From assembly GCA_964654855.1 (NCBI GenBank), contig CAZZJS010000007.1, forward strand, positions 62,001-126,000: DNA of 64,000 nucleotides, in the 5' to 3' direction. This DNA comes from JALZUV01 sp964654855. GTDB lineage: Bacteria; Pseudomonadota; Alphaproteobacteria; Rickettsiales; JALZUV01. The notes beneath the pieces were generated by a model. That model did no database searches and had not been told where the DNA came from. It was given only the letters and a program-made list of their open reading frames with translations. Shown here piece by piece: positions 31,887-40,139 of the stretch; the first letter of the stretch is position 1; the number at the start of each line of letters is the position of its first letter. The position numbers and the translations under genes were made by a program.

Positions 31887-32857
31887 ACGCCACGGCCGCC
31901 ATTTTGCGGTCCATCACGTTGCTGATTTAAACGATCAACAAAAGAGCTCGAATCATCACGACCAAAGAACATATCTGGGGCTATCTGCGAGCCAAATACA
32001 TTTAACTTCTGCATTTGCACCTTGCGCGTTTGCATCAACTCTTGAATCTGCGAAGCATGTTGTGGATTATGCTGTGCTACCGCAATCATACCTTTTTCAA
32101 GTTTGGAAATAAGTGTGGAGGTACTGGAAACCATCGCCACCATATGCACTTCGCTACGCTGTGAATCACGCGCTGCTTCCATCTGCTTCCCAACCACAGT
32201 GAGGCCTTGCTTCTTCGCATCTTTAGAGGCTTCCTTAAACCCTTGTCCGGCAAGTAGCTCAAGCGCCGTGAGCGCACCTTTAATCTCTTTATTATGTGCG
32301 AGTTGTGGATTCTCTGAAATCGCCGCTGCCATAATTCGCGCCGTATGATCTGCAGATTGTGAAGCTTCAACATAGGATGGCTCGCCCGGGTAGCCTTTAA
32401 TAGCGTTGCGCTTATTATTGGGATCAAGCGTATCAGCTAAACTTTCGCGTGAAGGAACACCCTGTTTCAAACTCTCAACTGTTTCGGCCACACGTGCCGC
32501 AGCCTGTGCGCCGAGTAACGTATTTGAAGCCTTCTTGGATAAAAACCCTGCCATATCGGCAATATTCATAAATTTTGGCGCATGCTGGGGATAAGTGCCG
32601 CGATCAAAACTCGCAGCTAAATTACCCACCTCAACCGTATTGAATCCTTTGCTCTGCGCAAGCTGTTGTAGGGCAGGAAGTGAGTTATATTGCTTAAAGA
32701 GTTGATCCGGATTGCCAAGTTCAACCCCTTGCGCCTTCGCCGTATCAATCAGCGCCTGACCGTAGATGATTGTATCAATCTGCGCAGCCGTCATCACGCC
32801 GAGACCTTTTGCCACCTCGCCGCCTTGTTTTACAAATGTAGATATTAACGGATTCAT
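31883..32857 (-). CDS. Conserved-looking protein of unknown function, 324 aa
   Basis: A soluble, Ala/Gln-rich, largely helical protein without signal peptide or membrane segment. Notable pieces are ALIDTAKAQGVELGNPDQLFKQYNSLPALQQLAQ (about 35-70), a central ADTLDPNNKRNAIKGYPGEPSYVEASQSADH stretch, and a polar Asn/Gly/Arg tail. I do not recognise the family. Codon use and gene spacing look native, and it may be in one transcription unit with hpnC-hpnD, whose last stop is 33 bases upstream. Confidence 0.7.
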   Translation of the reverse strand: MNPLISTFVKQGGEVAKGLGVMTAAQIDTIIYGQALIDTAKAQGVELGNPDQLFKQYNSLPALQQLAQSKGFNTVEVGNLAASFDRGTYPQHAPKFMNIADMAGFLSKKASNTLLGAQAAARVAETVESLKQGVPSRESLADTLDPNNKRNAIKGYPGEPSYVEASQSADHTARIMAAAISENPQLAHNKEIKGALTALELLAGQGFKEASKDAKKQGLTVVGKQMEAARDSQRSEVHMVAMVSSTSTLISKLEKGMIAVAQHNPQHASQIQELMQTRKVQMQKLNVFGSQIAPDMFFGRDDSSSFVDRLNQQRDGPQNGGRGV

Positions 32858-32890
32858 ACCCTCTTACTATAAGGCATGAATGTTACTAAT

Positions 32891-33658
32891 TTATGACGCT
32901 TTAGCGTAGTAACGCCCTGCTTTTGCGAGCAATCGTAAGTAAAAAGCAAAAGGTAGCGGCTTAGCTGCTCGCTTAGCTTGAAGACGCTTTAACTTCCAAC
33001 GATAAATATCACGCATTAGAAGGGCTGGAAGCAGTGGACGAGATGGCAAAACCTGTTCTAACTCCGCTACCTTCTCAAAACCCTCTTTTGCTTTTGAAAT
33101 AAGCTTCGAGTCTTTATCTTCGCTCCATTCTTTAGGAATATAAGAACGCTTAATCGCCGCATCTTTGCGCTTATCACGCAAAATATTAGTGAGCTGTAAC
33201 GCCTGGCCTAACGCAATCGCAAAGGCATTTGCTTGTTCGCCCTCTAACCCGAAAATACGCATTGCCTGCAAACCCACCGCACCGGCAACACAATAGCAAT
33301 ATCTCTCTAATTCTTGTTCGGTTTGTATCTCGACAGGGTCAGAACAATCAAACTCCATACCTTGCAGCAAATCTTCAAAAGGCTGGCGTGGTAGTTTAAA
33401 TTGCCAAATTGCAAGCCCTAGCTGGCGCATAATCTCATTCTCTGGCGGGCGCTGCACCGTGTAAATATTCTCCAATTCTGTCTGCCAAAAAGCGAGATTC
33501 TCGCGAGCTTGCTGCTTGCTGGGTGCTTCATCCACAGCATCATCCACCGCACGACAAAAATAATAGAGCGCTTTTAATGCATGACGCTTCTTCTTTCCCA
33601 TCATCAACATAGGTATAAAGAAGCTGCTAGAGCGGCGATGCGGACGGTTAGCAGACAC
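32891..33658 (-). CDS. hpnD: Presqualene diphosphate synthase HpnD
   Basis: Joins two farnesyl diphosphates to presqualene diphosphate, the first of three steps to squalene for hopanoids. 255 aa of the squalene/phytoene synthase fold. The first Asp motif is in CRAVDDAVDEA (about 34-44) and the second in LTNILRDKRKDAAIKRSYIP (about 155-175). It overlaps hpnC by 11 bases. The third enzyme, HpnE, and the cyclase Shc are not in the window. Confidence 0.9.
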   Translation of the reverse strand: MSANRPHRRSSSFFIPMLMMGKKKRHALKALYYFCRAVDDAVDEAPSKQQARENLAFWQTELENIYTVQRPPENEIMRQLGLAIWQFKLPRQPFEDLLQGMEFDCSDPVEIQTEQELERYCYCVAGAVGLQAMRIFGLEGEQANAFAIALGQALQLTNILRDKRKDAAIKRSYIPKEWSEDKDSKLISKAKEGFEKVAELEQVLPSRPLLPALLMRDIYRWKLKRLQAKRAAKPLPFAFYLRLLAKAGRYYAKAS

Positions 33659-34472
33659 CGATAACAGCTCCCGTCGCTAGCATCATACGATGGAAACCAC
33701 CCAACTTCACATGATGCGCCATCGGATCACTTTTGCGTAATTTACGGGCTAACCCACGAGCGAAAGCGAGGATAATCCGCAATTCCCACCGCACCCCGCG
33801 ATGATGGATGGTTTTGGGCAAATGCCCTGCCTCTTTGAGTAAGGCATCCACCTCATCCAACCACTGGTTAAACACGCCACGTAATTTTGGCCCTGTTTCT
33901 GATTTTTCGAGCACTTTCTCGCTCAAACCCGCCGCAAAAATCCATTCTTGCGGCAAGTAGATACGCTCGCGCTTTAGATAGTCGCTGCGCACATCTTGCA
34001 AATGGTTTATAAGCTGCAAAGCAGTGCAAAGTGCATCCGCTCCCGTTACATCAGCATCGAACTCCTGAGAGACCTCTAACACCGCATGCCCCACCGGATT
34101 AGCAGACAACTTACAATAGCTCAGAACCTCGCCAAACGTGGCATAGCGCTGTTTCTCTGTATCTTGCCAAAAAGCCTGCCAAAGCTCATCTCCATGCTGA
34201 GGTGAGAAGGTCCTATCCTGCACTCGTTGGTAATAAGATAGCGCCCATTTCGGTAGCATTTCGGGCTGATTTTCTTGAAAGGCCAGACGGATCAAGCGCA
34301 ATTGATCGCGCTTTTCCTCGCGTTTGAGCGAAGCGCTGTCGCTAATATTATCTAGCCCACGCGCATAAGAGTAAAAATCGAGAATCGGCTGGCGCCAAGG
34401 TTCAGGCAGCAATTTAGACGCCACGGGAAAGTTTTCGCCGACGCTTTCAGGATTAATTCTAGATTCTTGCAT
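33648..34472 (-). CDS. hpnC: Hydroxysqualene synthase HpnC
   Basis: Converts presqualene diphosphate to hydroxysqualene. 274 aa with GENFPVASKLLPEPWRQPILDFYSYARGLDNISD (about 11-44), where the first Asp motif reads DNISD instead of the common DDIAD, and LINHLQDVRSDYLKRERIYLP (about 158-178). I chose the ATG at 34472 (GGGGG eight bases upstream) over a GTG three codons earlier. The start lies 30 bases from the divergent nadK ATG. Confidence 0.9.
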   Translation of the reverse strand: MQESRINPESVGENFPVASKLLPEPWRQPILDFYSYARGLDNISDSASLKREEKRDQLRLIRLAFQENQPEMLPKWALSYYQRVQDRTFSPQHGDELWQAFWQDTEKQRYATFGEVLSYCKLSANPVGHAVLEVSQEFDADVTGADALCTALQLINHLQDVRSDYLKRERIYLPQEWIFAAGLSEKVLEKSETGPKLRGVFNQWLDEVDALLKEAGHLPKTIHHRGVRWELRIILAFARGLARKLRKSDPMAHHVKLGGFHRMMLATGAVIGVC

Positions 34473-34495
34473 AGGAGCCACCCCCTAGATATAGT
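34467..34495 (+). promoter_or_regulatory. nadK promoter, predicted leaderless
   Basis: TTGCAT (34467-34472), a 17-base spacer and TATAGT (34490-34495), then seven bases to the ATG at 34503. The -35 overlaps the hpnC start codon on the other strand. Confidence 0.55.
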
Positions 34496-34502
34496 CCAAA
34501 GC

Positions 34503-35288
34503 ATGAACAGTGCCAAGAAGACTCCGCGCATTGCCTGTGTGGCCGATACGACTGATATTGCGCAAGAGGCTTATAAGGCACTGAAAGCGCATTATAAGTT
34601 CGTCAAAACCGATGCGAAACAGCCACCTGATATTATTCTGGTTTTGGGTGGTGATGGCTTTATGCTGCAAGTCATGCATGAACACATGCATCGCAATATT
34701 CCATTTTATGGCATGAATTGCGGTACGGTTGGCTTTTTGCTCAACCAATTTCATGAAAAAATGCTGCTGGAACGGTTGGAAATGGCCAAACCAAGCACCC
34801 TTTATCCGCTGCGAATGTTTGCCCGCTGCAATAATGGTGAGCAACATGAGTTACTGGCTATTAATGAGGTTTCACTCTTCCGTGAAACACGCCAAGCCGC
34901 CAACATTAGAATAACAGTCGATCATGTGGTGCGTATTCCAAATATGGTAGGTGATGGTGTGATGGTCGCAACGCCTGCAGGCAGCACTGCCTATAATTTC
35001 TCCGCAGGCGGGCCGATCATCCCGCTGGAGGCAAACCTCATTGCCCTAACGCCCATTAGCCCTTTCCGCCCTCGCAGATGGCGCGGAGCCTTATTACCGC
35101 AAGAATCGAGTGTCTATTTAGAAGTGCTAAACCCAATGAAGCGCCCTGTTGGCGCGGTAGCTGACTCTACCGAAGTACGTGATGTAACATCGCTTTCTAT
35201 CACACAAGACCGCTCTATTCCTATCAATCTCATGTTTGATCCTGAGCATCATTTGGAAGAGCGTCTCACGAACGAACAATTCATGTAG
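34503..35288 (+). CDS. nadK: NAD kinase
   Basis: Phosphorylates NAD to NADP. 261 aa from MNSAKKTPRIACVADT. The diagnostic GGDG is in ILVLGGDGFMLQ (about 45-56), followed by YGMNCGTVGFLLN, INEVSLFRE and GDGVMVATPAGSTAYNFSAGGPI (about 157-179). The frame opens at 34467, but a -10 element at 34490-34495 lies inside the extension, so I start at 34503. Confidence 0.95.
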   Translation: MNSAKKTPRIACVADTTDIAQEAYKALKAHYKFVKTDAKQPPDIILVLGGDGFMLQVMHEHMHRNIPFYGMNCGTVGFLLNQFHEKMLLERLEMAKPSTLYPLRMFARCNNGEQHELLAINEVSLFRETRQAANIRITVDHVVRIPNMVGDGVMVATPAGSTAYNFSAGGPIIPLEANLIALTPISPFRPRRWRGALLPQESSVYLEVLNPMKRPVGAVADSTEVRDVTSLSITQDRSIPINLMFDPEHHLEERLTNEQFM

Positions 35289-35344
35289 TTTTGTATCACC
35301 CCCAGCGCGCATCCTTCGCCGCAATTGGGAAAGAGGATAATTTC

Positions 35345-36901
35345 CTAAGCAAATACGAAGTCACTAGCAGCGAGATCATCCAAAGTCGTAAAGAGTAGGA
35401 GGATACCATTACCGCCGCCTGTCGCAAGGAAGCTGTGAGTGCCATCCGTAAAGGAAACTGCCATAAGCTCCGCGAATGTATCAATATCAGTACCATTCAA
35501 GTTCGCCTGTAAACGCAAGATATCACCCCCCGCCTGACCCGCGCCTTCAAAGCCCCAGATTGTGTCTACATTACTGCCGGAACTAAACACGAATGTATCG
35601 TTACCTAAACCGCCATAAATCACATCATTACCTGAAGCCCCTACGATAAGATCATCACCAGCATTGCCATAAATTTGATCATCACCTAAGCCACCATAGA
35701 GCGTGTCATTCCCATCAATCGGATCGGTAAAGTCACGCCCGCCAATGAGAATATCGTTACCAGAGTTACCATAAAGCGTGTCCGAACCGAGATCACCGTA
35801 AAGGATATCATCCCCATCAGCACCATCAGTCACACCACGACCCGCCACAATAGCATCGTTACCATCTCCGCCTCTGATCGTATCGTTACTGCCACCACCA
35901 TAAAGCGCGTTATTCAGCTCGTTACCTGTAATCGTATCGGTACCTTCACCCGCAATGGCATTTTCTATCTGCGCTCCAAAAGCGATTCTAAACTGCTCCA
36001 CACCGGCTGTGTTGAGGTAATCTCCGTCATTGAGGTTAAAGGTTACATTAGCACCAAGATTACTGGCATTGAGCGTATCGACTCCGCCGCCATCCCATAG
36101 AGAATAAGACTGATTTAAACCCGTTGCGGTATCAAAACCGTAATTCGTATTACCTGCATTATGGCTAAGATTGGCACCATATTTTAGCTGGATGGTCGCA
36201 GTATCATAGAGCTGCAAGCCCGTTACATCGTTCGTATTACCGTTATAAGACAGAACCGTGTAATCCGCATTCAGCTCATCCGCAGGGATACCATTTGCTT
36301 TCGGCGCACTAGAGTTATCCCCTAAAAAAGGATGATCTAACCCAATAGCATGACCAATTTCATGAATAATCGTATACCAACCGAAACTATTTGCCGTAAT
36401 CGCATCACCTAAGCTGCTATCAATAGTGATATTGCCACCTACACCATCACCGGGGAAAAACGCATAGCCTTCGATGCCGCCAGCACCATCAATATCTTCG
36501 TTACGAAAGGCAATATCGCCATCGCCGCTTTGCACCTCAACGAAAGTGATATTTGCCACTTCCGAGAAAAGCTGAAGAATTTCGCGTGAAAGCTCCTGAT
36601 TAGCTTCACTTAATGGCTTAGTATCTCTGCCAAAGCCACTTGTGCCGCTGGAACCCCAAGGCCCATTGAAACTATAGGTAACAACGGCTCCTTCTCCTAA
36701 ACCGTTTGACCAAGATTGCGGAACATTAAGTGCGTTATAAACATTTGAAAGAGGGGTTGTAGAAGTAATAGCGGAAGAAGACGAAGCCGTAATCGCCTGA
36801 GCATCGTTTGCTGAAAACTCAGCATGCGAGTGATATTGGGCGTGTGAATGAGTACCCGAATGAGAATGACTGTGTGAATGAGAATGACAAAGAGTGCACA
36901 T
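35345..36901 (-). CDS. M10 (serralysin-type) metalloprotease with RTX repeats, copy 1
   Basis: Secreted zinc protease, 518 aa. It starts MCTLCHSHSHSHSHSGTHSH, a CxxC plus His-repeat segment, with no Sec signal. The catalytic domain (about 55-290) has HEIGHAIGLDHP with all three zinc His. The Met-turn reads TVLSY: Leu replaces the usual Met, the Tyr is kept. RTX nonapeptides with the same GG-x4-D-x2-D-G-x-D insert as the 26215 protein span about 330-440. The C-terminal ~80 aa (GGDILRLQANLNGTDIDTFAELMA) are the shared secretion domain. Paralogue of the next upstream gene; it has its own CtrA-like promoter. Confidence 0.92.
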   Translation of the reverse strand: MCTLCHSHSHSHSHSGTHSHAQYHSHAEFSANDAQAITASSSSAITSTTPLSNVYNALNVPQSWSNGLGEGAVVTYSFNGPWGSSGTSGFGRDTKPLSEANQELSREILQLFSEVANITFVEVQSGDGDIAFRNEDIDGAGGIEGYAFFPGDGVGGNITIDSSLGDAITANSFGWYTIIHEIGHAIGLDHPFLGDNSSAPKANGIPADELNADYTVLSYNGNTNDVTGLQLYDTATIQLKYGANLSHNAGNTNYGFDTATGLNQSYSLWDGGGVDTLNASNLGANVTFNLNDGDYLNTAGVEQFRIAFGAQIENAIAGEGTDTITGNELNNALYGGGSNDTIRGGDGNDAIVAGRGVTDGADGDDILYGDLGSDTLYGNSGNDILIGGRDFTDPIDGNDTLYGGLGDDQIYGNAGDDLIVGASGNDVIYGGLGNDTFVFSSGSNVDTIWGFEGAGQAGGDILRLQANLNGTDIDTFAELMAVSFTDGTHSFLATGGGNGILLLFTTLDDLAASDFVFA

Positions 36902-36936
36902 AACGACCGTTTTCCTGAATATTACCTAATCAAAAC

Positions 36937-36969
36937 ATTATAGCACAGGAAGAATTAACTAGTCGTTAA
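36937..36969 (-). promoter_or_regulatory. CtrA-like site and perfect -10 of M10 protease copy 1
   Basis: On the minus strand TTAA-CGACTAG-TTAA (36969 to 36955) is followed by 12 bases and TATAAT (36942 to 36937), exactly the spacing at prepilin gene 2. The predicted transcript has a leader of about 30 bases with AGGA before the ATG at 36901. Confidence 0.65.
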
Positions 36970-36996
36970 GTAATCATTATTTTTTACGACCTCCGC

Positions 36997-38544
36997 TTAG
37001 ACGAATTCAAAATCGCCTTCATCGAAGTCACCTGTGGTCGTATTGGCGACTAAAATGCCATTGCCATCACCCAGATCGAAATATGTATGCTGGCCATTAT
37101 CAACGGCGTTATTCATTAATTCGTTAAAGTCAGTAATACCGCTATCATTTACGTTCTGAAGAATGCGAATAATGTCGCCGCCGGAAGTTCCAGCACCTTC
37201 GAAATCGGTAATAATATCAGCATCATTTCCCCAACCAACGAGGTAAATATCATCACCTTCATCGCCATAGAGAAAATCTGTACCTGCGGCACCAACCAGT
37301 AAATCTGCACCGCCGCCGCCATAAATATGGTCATCACCGAGGCCACCATAAAGCACGTCAGCATCATCGGCACTATTAGCGCCTTCATCATAATCATCAC
37401 CGCCAATGAGCGTATCATTACCGCCATTACCAATGATCGTATCACTACCGGTACCCCCAATAAGAAGATCAGCATCATTTGTAGCATCAACTACATCTTT
37501 ACCGCCAAAAATGATATCATTACCTGCATCACCGTGGGTTGTGTCGTCGCCTTCACCGCCAATCAGCACGTTATCTAGGCCATTACCACGAATATCATCA
37601 TTACCAACACCACCTACTGCATTTTCAATTTCTGCATCAAAAGCAATATGAAACTTCGCTTGGCCAATTTCATTGAGATAATCACCATCGCGTAAATCAA
37701 TTGTTGAACCTGAAGTCACGCTTGCATCCACTTTAATGGTATCATTACCGCCACCATCCCAAATAGCTTGAGCAAGGCGTTCACCACCAAATTCCCAAGT
37801 CGTATCGCCAGACTCATAATCAAAGTTCTTACCGTATTTTTGCTGAAGCATATAAATATCCAACAACATTGGACCCGTCACATCAAAGCGTGAAATATTC
37901 GCTCCATCTGTATAGGACATAACCGAATATTCCGCTGTTAGATAATTTCCAGATAAGCCACCTGCTTTACCCTGAGTTGGGCTGCCATTAAAAGTATGCG
38001 GTAAACCCAATGCATGGCCAATTTCATGAATGGCAGCATAGAATGAGAAACTGTGATCCGTAATAGCCCCTAACTCAGTATCGAGCGAGATATTACCCTG
38101 CACGCCGCCGCCAGAACCACCGGCTGTCGGATTACCTGTTGGAAGATAAGCGTAACCACCAACACCACCTGGAATAGCCCCCTCTTGTAAGTTCACATTT
38201 CCTTTGCCTTGTACCTCTGTCATTTCGAGGCCTGAAACATTAGAAAACTGTACCATCATATCACGCACTGCCGCTTGGCTTTGTGCATTTAACTCGCCCA
38301 CGGACTGGCCGTAATTATTCGTTCCTGATGTCCAAGATGGATCGGTAAAACTGTAAGTCACTGCAAAACCGTTCGCACCAGAACTCCACTGGCCACCACC
38401 ACCTAAAGAAGTCTCAGCCTGCTGCTGCAAGGTTGCTGCATCAACATTCTGTAAGTTGGTAAAGGAAGGGTCGTTCTGAATATTATAAAAATCAGTTATC
38501 GAATGATTGTGGTTATGACCGTGATCATGACATATCGTACACAT
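36997..38544 (-). CDS. M10 (serralysin-type) metalloprotease with RTX repeats, copy 2
   Basis: 515 aa, starting MCTICHDHGHNHNHS, again CxxC plus alternating His. The catalytic domain has HEIGHALGLPHT and a normal Met-turn SVMSY, so it should be an active zinc endopeptidase once outside the cell. RTX repeats run from about 330 to 450, including GGKDVVDATNDADLL-type inserts, and the C-terminus (GGDIIRILQNVNDSGITDFNELM...GDFEFV) nearly matches that of the 26215 protein. It lies directly upstream of copy 1 (95 bases apart), a tandem duplication with clear divergence. No protease inhibitor gene is adjacent. Confidence 0.93.
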   Translation of the reverse strand: MCTICHDHGHNHNHSITDFYNIQNDPSFTNLQNVDAATLQQQAETSLGGGGQWSSGANGFAVTYSFTDPSWTSGTNNYGQSVGELNAQSQAAVRDMMVQFSNVSGLEMTEVQGKGNVNLQEGAIPGGVGGYAYLPTGNPTAGGSGGGVQGNISLDTELGAITDHSFSFYAAIHEIGHALGLPHTFNGSPTQGKAGGLSGNYLTAEYSVMSYTDGANISRFDVTGPMLLDIYMLQQKYGKNFDYESGDTTWEFGGERLAQAIWDGGGNDTIKVDASVTSGSTIDLRDGDYLNEIGQAKFHIAFDAEIENAVGGVGNDDIRGNGLDNVLIGGEGDDTTHGDAGNDIIFGGKDVVDATNDADLLIGGTGSDTIIGNGGNDTLIGGDDYDEGANSADDADVLYGGLGDDHIYGGGGADLLVGAAGTDFLYGDEGDDIYLVGWGNDADIITDFEGAGTSGGDIIRILQNVNDSGITDFNELMNNAVDNGQHTYFDLGDGNGILVANTTTGDFDEGDFEFV

Positions 38545-38630
38545 AACTATTACTCCGCAATTTTTCTCTTATTTCCCTAAGAATACAGAAGAAGTATGTC
38601 AGTTATGTTAAGGTTAGTTAAAATTTTAAC

Positions 38631-38668
38631 AAAAAATACCTGCCGCAAGATCACCCTCACGGCAGGTA
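38631..38668 (-). terminator. Terminator of the YegP-like gene
   Basis: On the minus strand TACCTGCCG pairs with CGGCAGGTA (14-base loop) and is followed by TTTTTTG. It lies 30 bases after the stop codon at 38699. Confidence 0.85.
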
Positions 38669-38698
38669 TATTTAAATATTTGAATAACTAATTGTTAT

Positions 38699-39046
38699 TT
38701 ATGCAGCTTTTGTTTCAGCTGTTTCATCCACAAATTTCGCATCAGGTGCGTTTTTCATGGTTGATTTAATGCCATTCTCTGCACCAGACTTGGTTGAATA
38801 CATTTGGCTTGAAAGAATAATCTGGCCATTGCCAGCCTTCAAATTCCAATGGAATTTGCCGTTTTTAGCTTCTTTCATATCATATTTGCCTTCGTCACTC
38901 GCATTTTTGCGCGTTGACTCAATACCGTTTGTGGCAGCTGCTTTAGTCGTATAGCCTTCACTTCTGCCAATTACTTCGCCATTACCAGCTTTCAAATTCC
39001 AATAAAACTCACCGTTTTTGCCAGTGAAAAGTGTAAATTTACCCAT
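38699..39046 (-). CDS. YegP/DUF1508 family protein, two repeats
   Basis: 115 aa built of two copies of the ~50-aa YegP unit. The first runs GKNGEFYWNLKAGNGEVIGRSEGYTTKAAATNGIESTRKNA, the second KNGKFHWNLKAGNGQIILSSQMYSTKSGAENGIKSTMKNA. The family is a small alpha/beta fold of unknown role, found widely in bacteria. The protein is cytosolic by sequence. GGAGGA precedes the ATG at good distance, and a strong terminator follows, so it is a single-gene unit. Confidence 0.9.
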   Translation of the reverse strand: MGKFTLFTGKNGEFYWNLKAGNGEVIGRSEGYTTKAAATNGIESTRKNASDEGKYDMKEAKNGKFHWNLKAGNGQIILSSQMYSTKSGAENGIKSTMKNAPDAKFVDETAETKAA

Positions 39047-39159
39047 AATAAAAATCCTCCATTTTTTCTTATGCGCTCAAAACCATAGAACGCAACTTGC
39101 GAACGGTAGCCATAAAAAACAAAAAAGTAAAGGAAAGCTGGGCTTCTTAGAATGTTTTT

Positions 39160-40131
39160 TTAAGAACCGTGTTCAGCTTTAACTGCCAACATGCTCACAA
39201 TAGCTGGCCCTAAAATGATAAGAAAGAGCGACGGTAGCAATAAAGTGATCAGCGGAATAGTCATCATCACTGGTAGGCGCCCTGCCTTTTGTTCCGCTAA
39301 CATCAAACGTGTATTACGATACTCATCAGCCAGTACACGTAACGTATCAGTCAAACTCGTACCAAAACGCTCTGTTTGCAAAAGCGATGCGACAAGCGAG
39401 CGAAACGGCACCAAGTCTGAACGCTCTGCAAGGTTATTCAACGCCTTTTCACGATCATTCAGCAAGGTTAGCTCTAAACGCGTTTTATTCATCTCATCGG
39501 TAATTTCAGGGTAAGCATGGCCTAACTCTTTACAAACACGCGCCAAAGCACCATCGAGAGCTAAGCCTGATTCGGTACAAACAAGCAAAAGATCAAGCGT
39601 ATCAGGGAAAGAGCGCATAAGCAGCACTTCTCGTTTTGCACGATTATTCGCTAAAAATAGATCGGGGCCAAACCAGCTGACGCCAATAAGAATACCGCTA
39701 CCAATCACCTTCATCATCTTTTTAGCCAAACCGGCATCCGCTCCTGTATTCCAGAGCATATAAATAATGAGTAATGCTATCGGCGTAGTAAGCCATTTAT
39801 AAGCCAAGTAATTAACGGGCCCATCAACTGGATCTACACCCGCACGATAGAATTTGTAAAAACTTAAACGACGGAATTCTTCTAAGTTAATGACTAGGGA
39901 AACAAAAGGTTCGAAAACAGCTGCAAGACCTGCCCCTCCACCATCGCGCTTTCGGTCAATTGCATCTTGCGTTTCTTCATCTGAAGGAGCAAGGCGACGC
40001 AAACGTGCCTTTAGGCTTTCTTTTTTAGAGAAATTTACGACCCACATGAGCAGCACGAAAACAAAAAAGGCTACTAAAATGGGAATCCCATATTGGATAA
40101 CTGCGCCTAAAAATCCTTCACTTTTTTTCAT
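39160..40131 (-). CDS. tadC: Tad pilus assembly membrane protein TadC
   Basis: One of two inner-membrane platform proteins of the Flp/Tad pilus machine. 323 aa with an N-terminal membrane helix, a T2SF domain (LLMRSFPDTLDLLLVCTESGLALDGALARVCKEL, about 170-205; RFGTSLTDTLRVLADEYR, about 255-275) and C-terminal membrane helices. Last gene of the cpaB-C-D-E-F-tadB-tadC run, eight bases after tadB. The TadD to TadG genes that often follow are absent here. Confidence 0.92.
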   Translation of the reverse strand: MKKSEGFLGAVIQYGIPILVAFFVFVLLMWVVNFSKKESLKARLRRLAPSDEETQDAIDRKRDGGGAGLAAVFEPFVSLVINLEEFRRLSFYKFYRAGVDPVDGPVNYLAYKWLTTPIALLIIYMLWNTGADAGLAKKMMKVIGSGILIGVSWFGPDLFLANNRAKREVLLMRSFPDTLDLLLVCTESGLALDGALARVCKELGHAYPEITDEMNKTRLELTLLNDREKALNNLAERSDLVPFRSLVASLLQTERFGTSLTDTLRVLADEYRNTRLMLAEQKAGRLPVMMTIPLITLLLPSLFLIILGPAIVSMLAVKAEHGS

Positions 40132-40139
40132 GCCACCCT

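Noticed and set aside
36840..36901. CxxCH at the protease N-termini as a cytochrome c heme site
   Set aside because: Heme attachment needs Sec export to the periplasm. These proteins have no Sec signal and are RTX/type I substrates.
38608..38621. TTAA-N6-TTAA upstream of M10 protease copy 2
   Set aside because: The spacer is six, not seven. A CATACT lies nearby but not at 12 bases. Kept only as a near miss.
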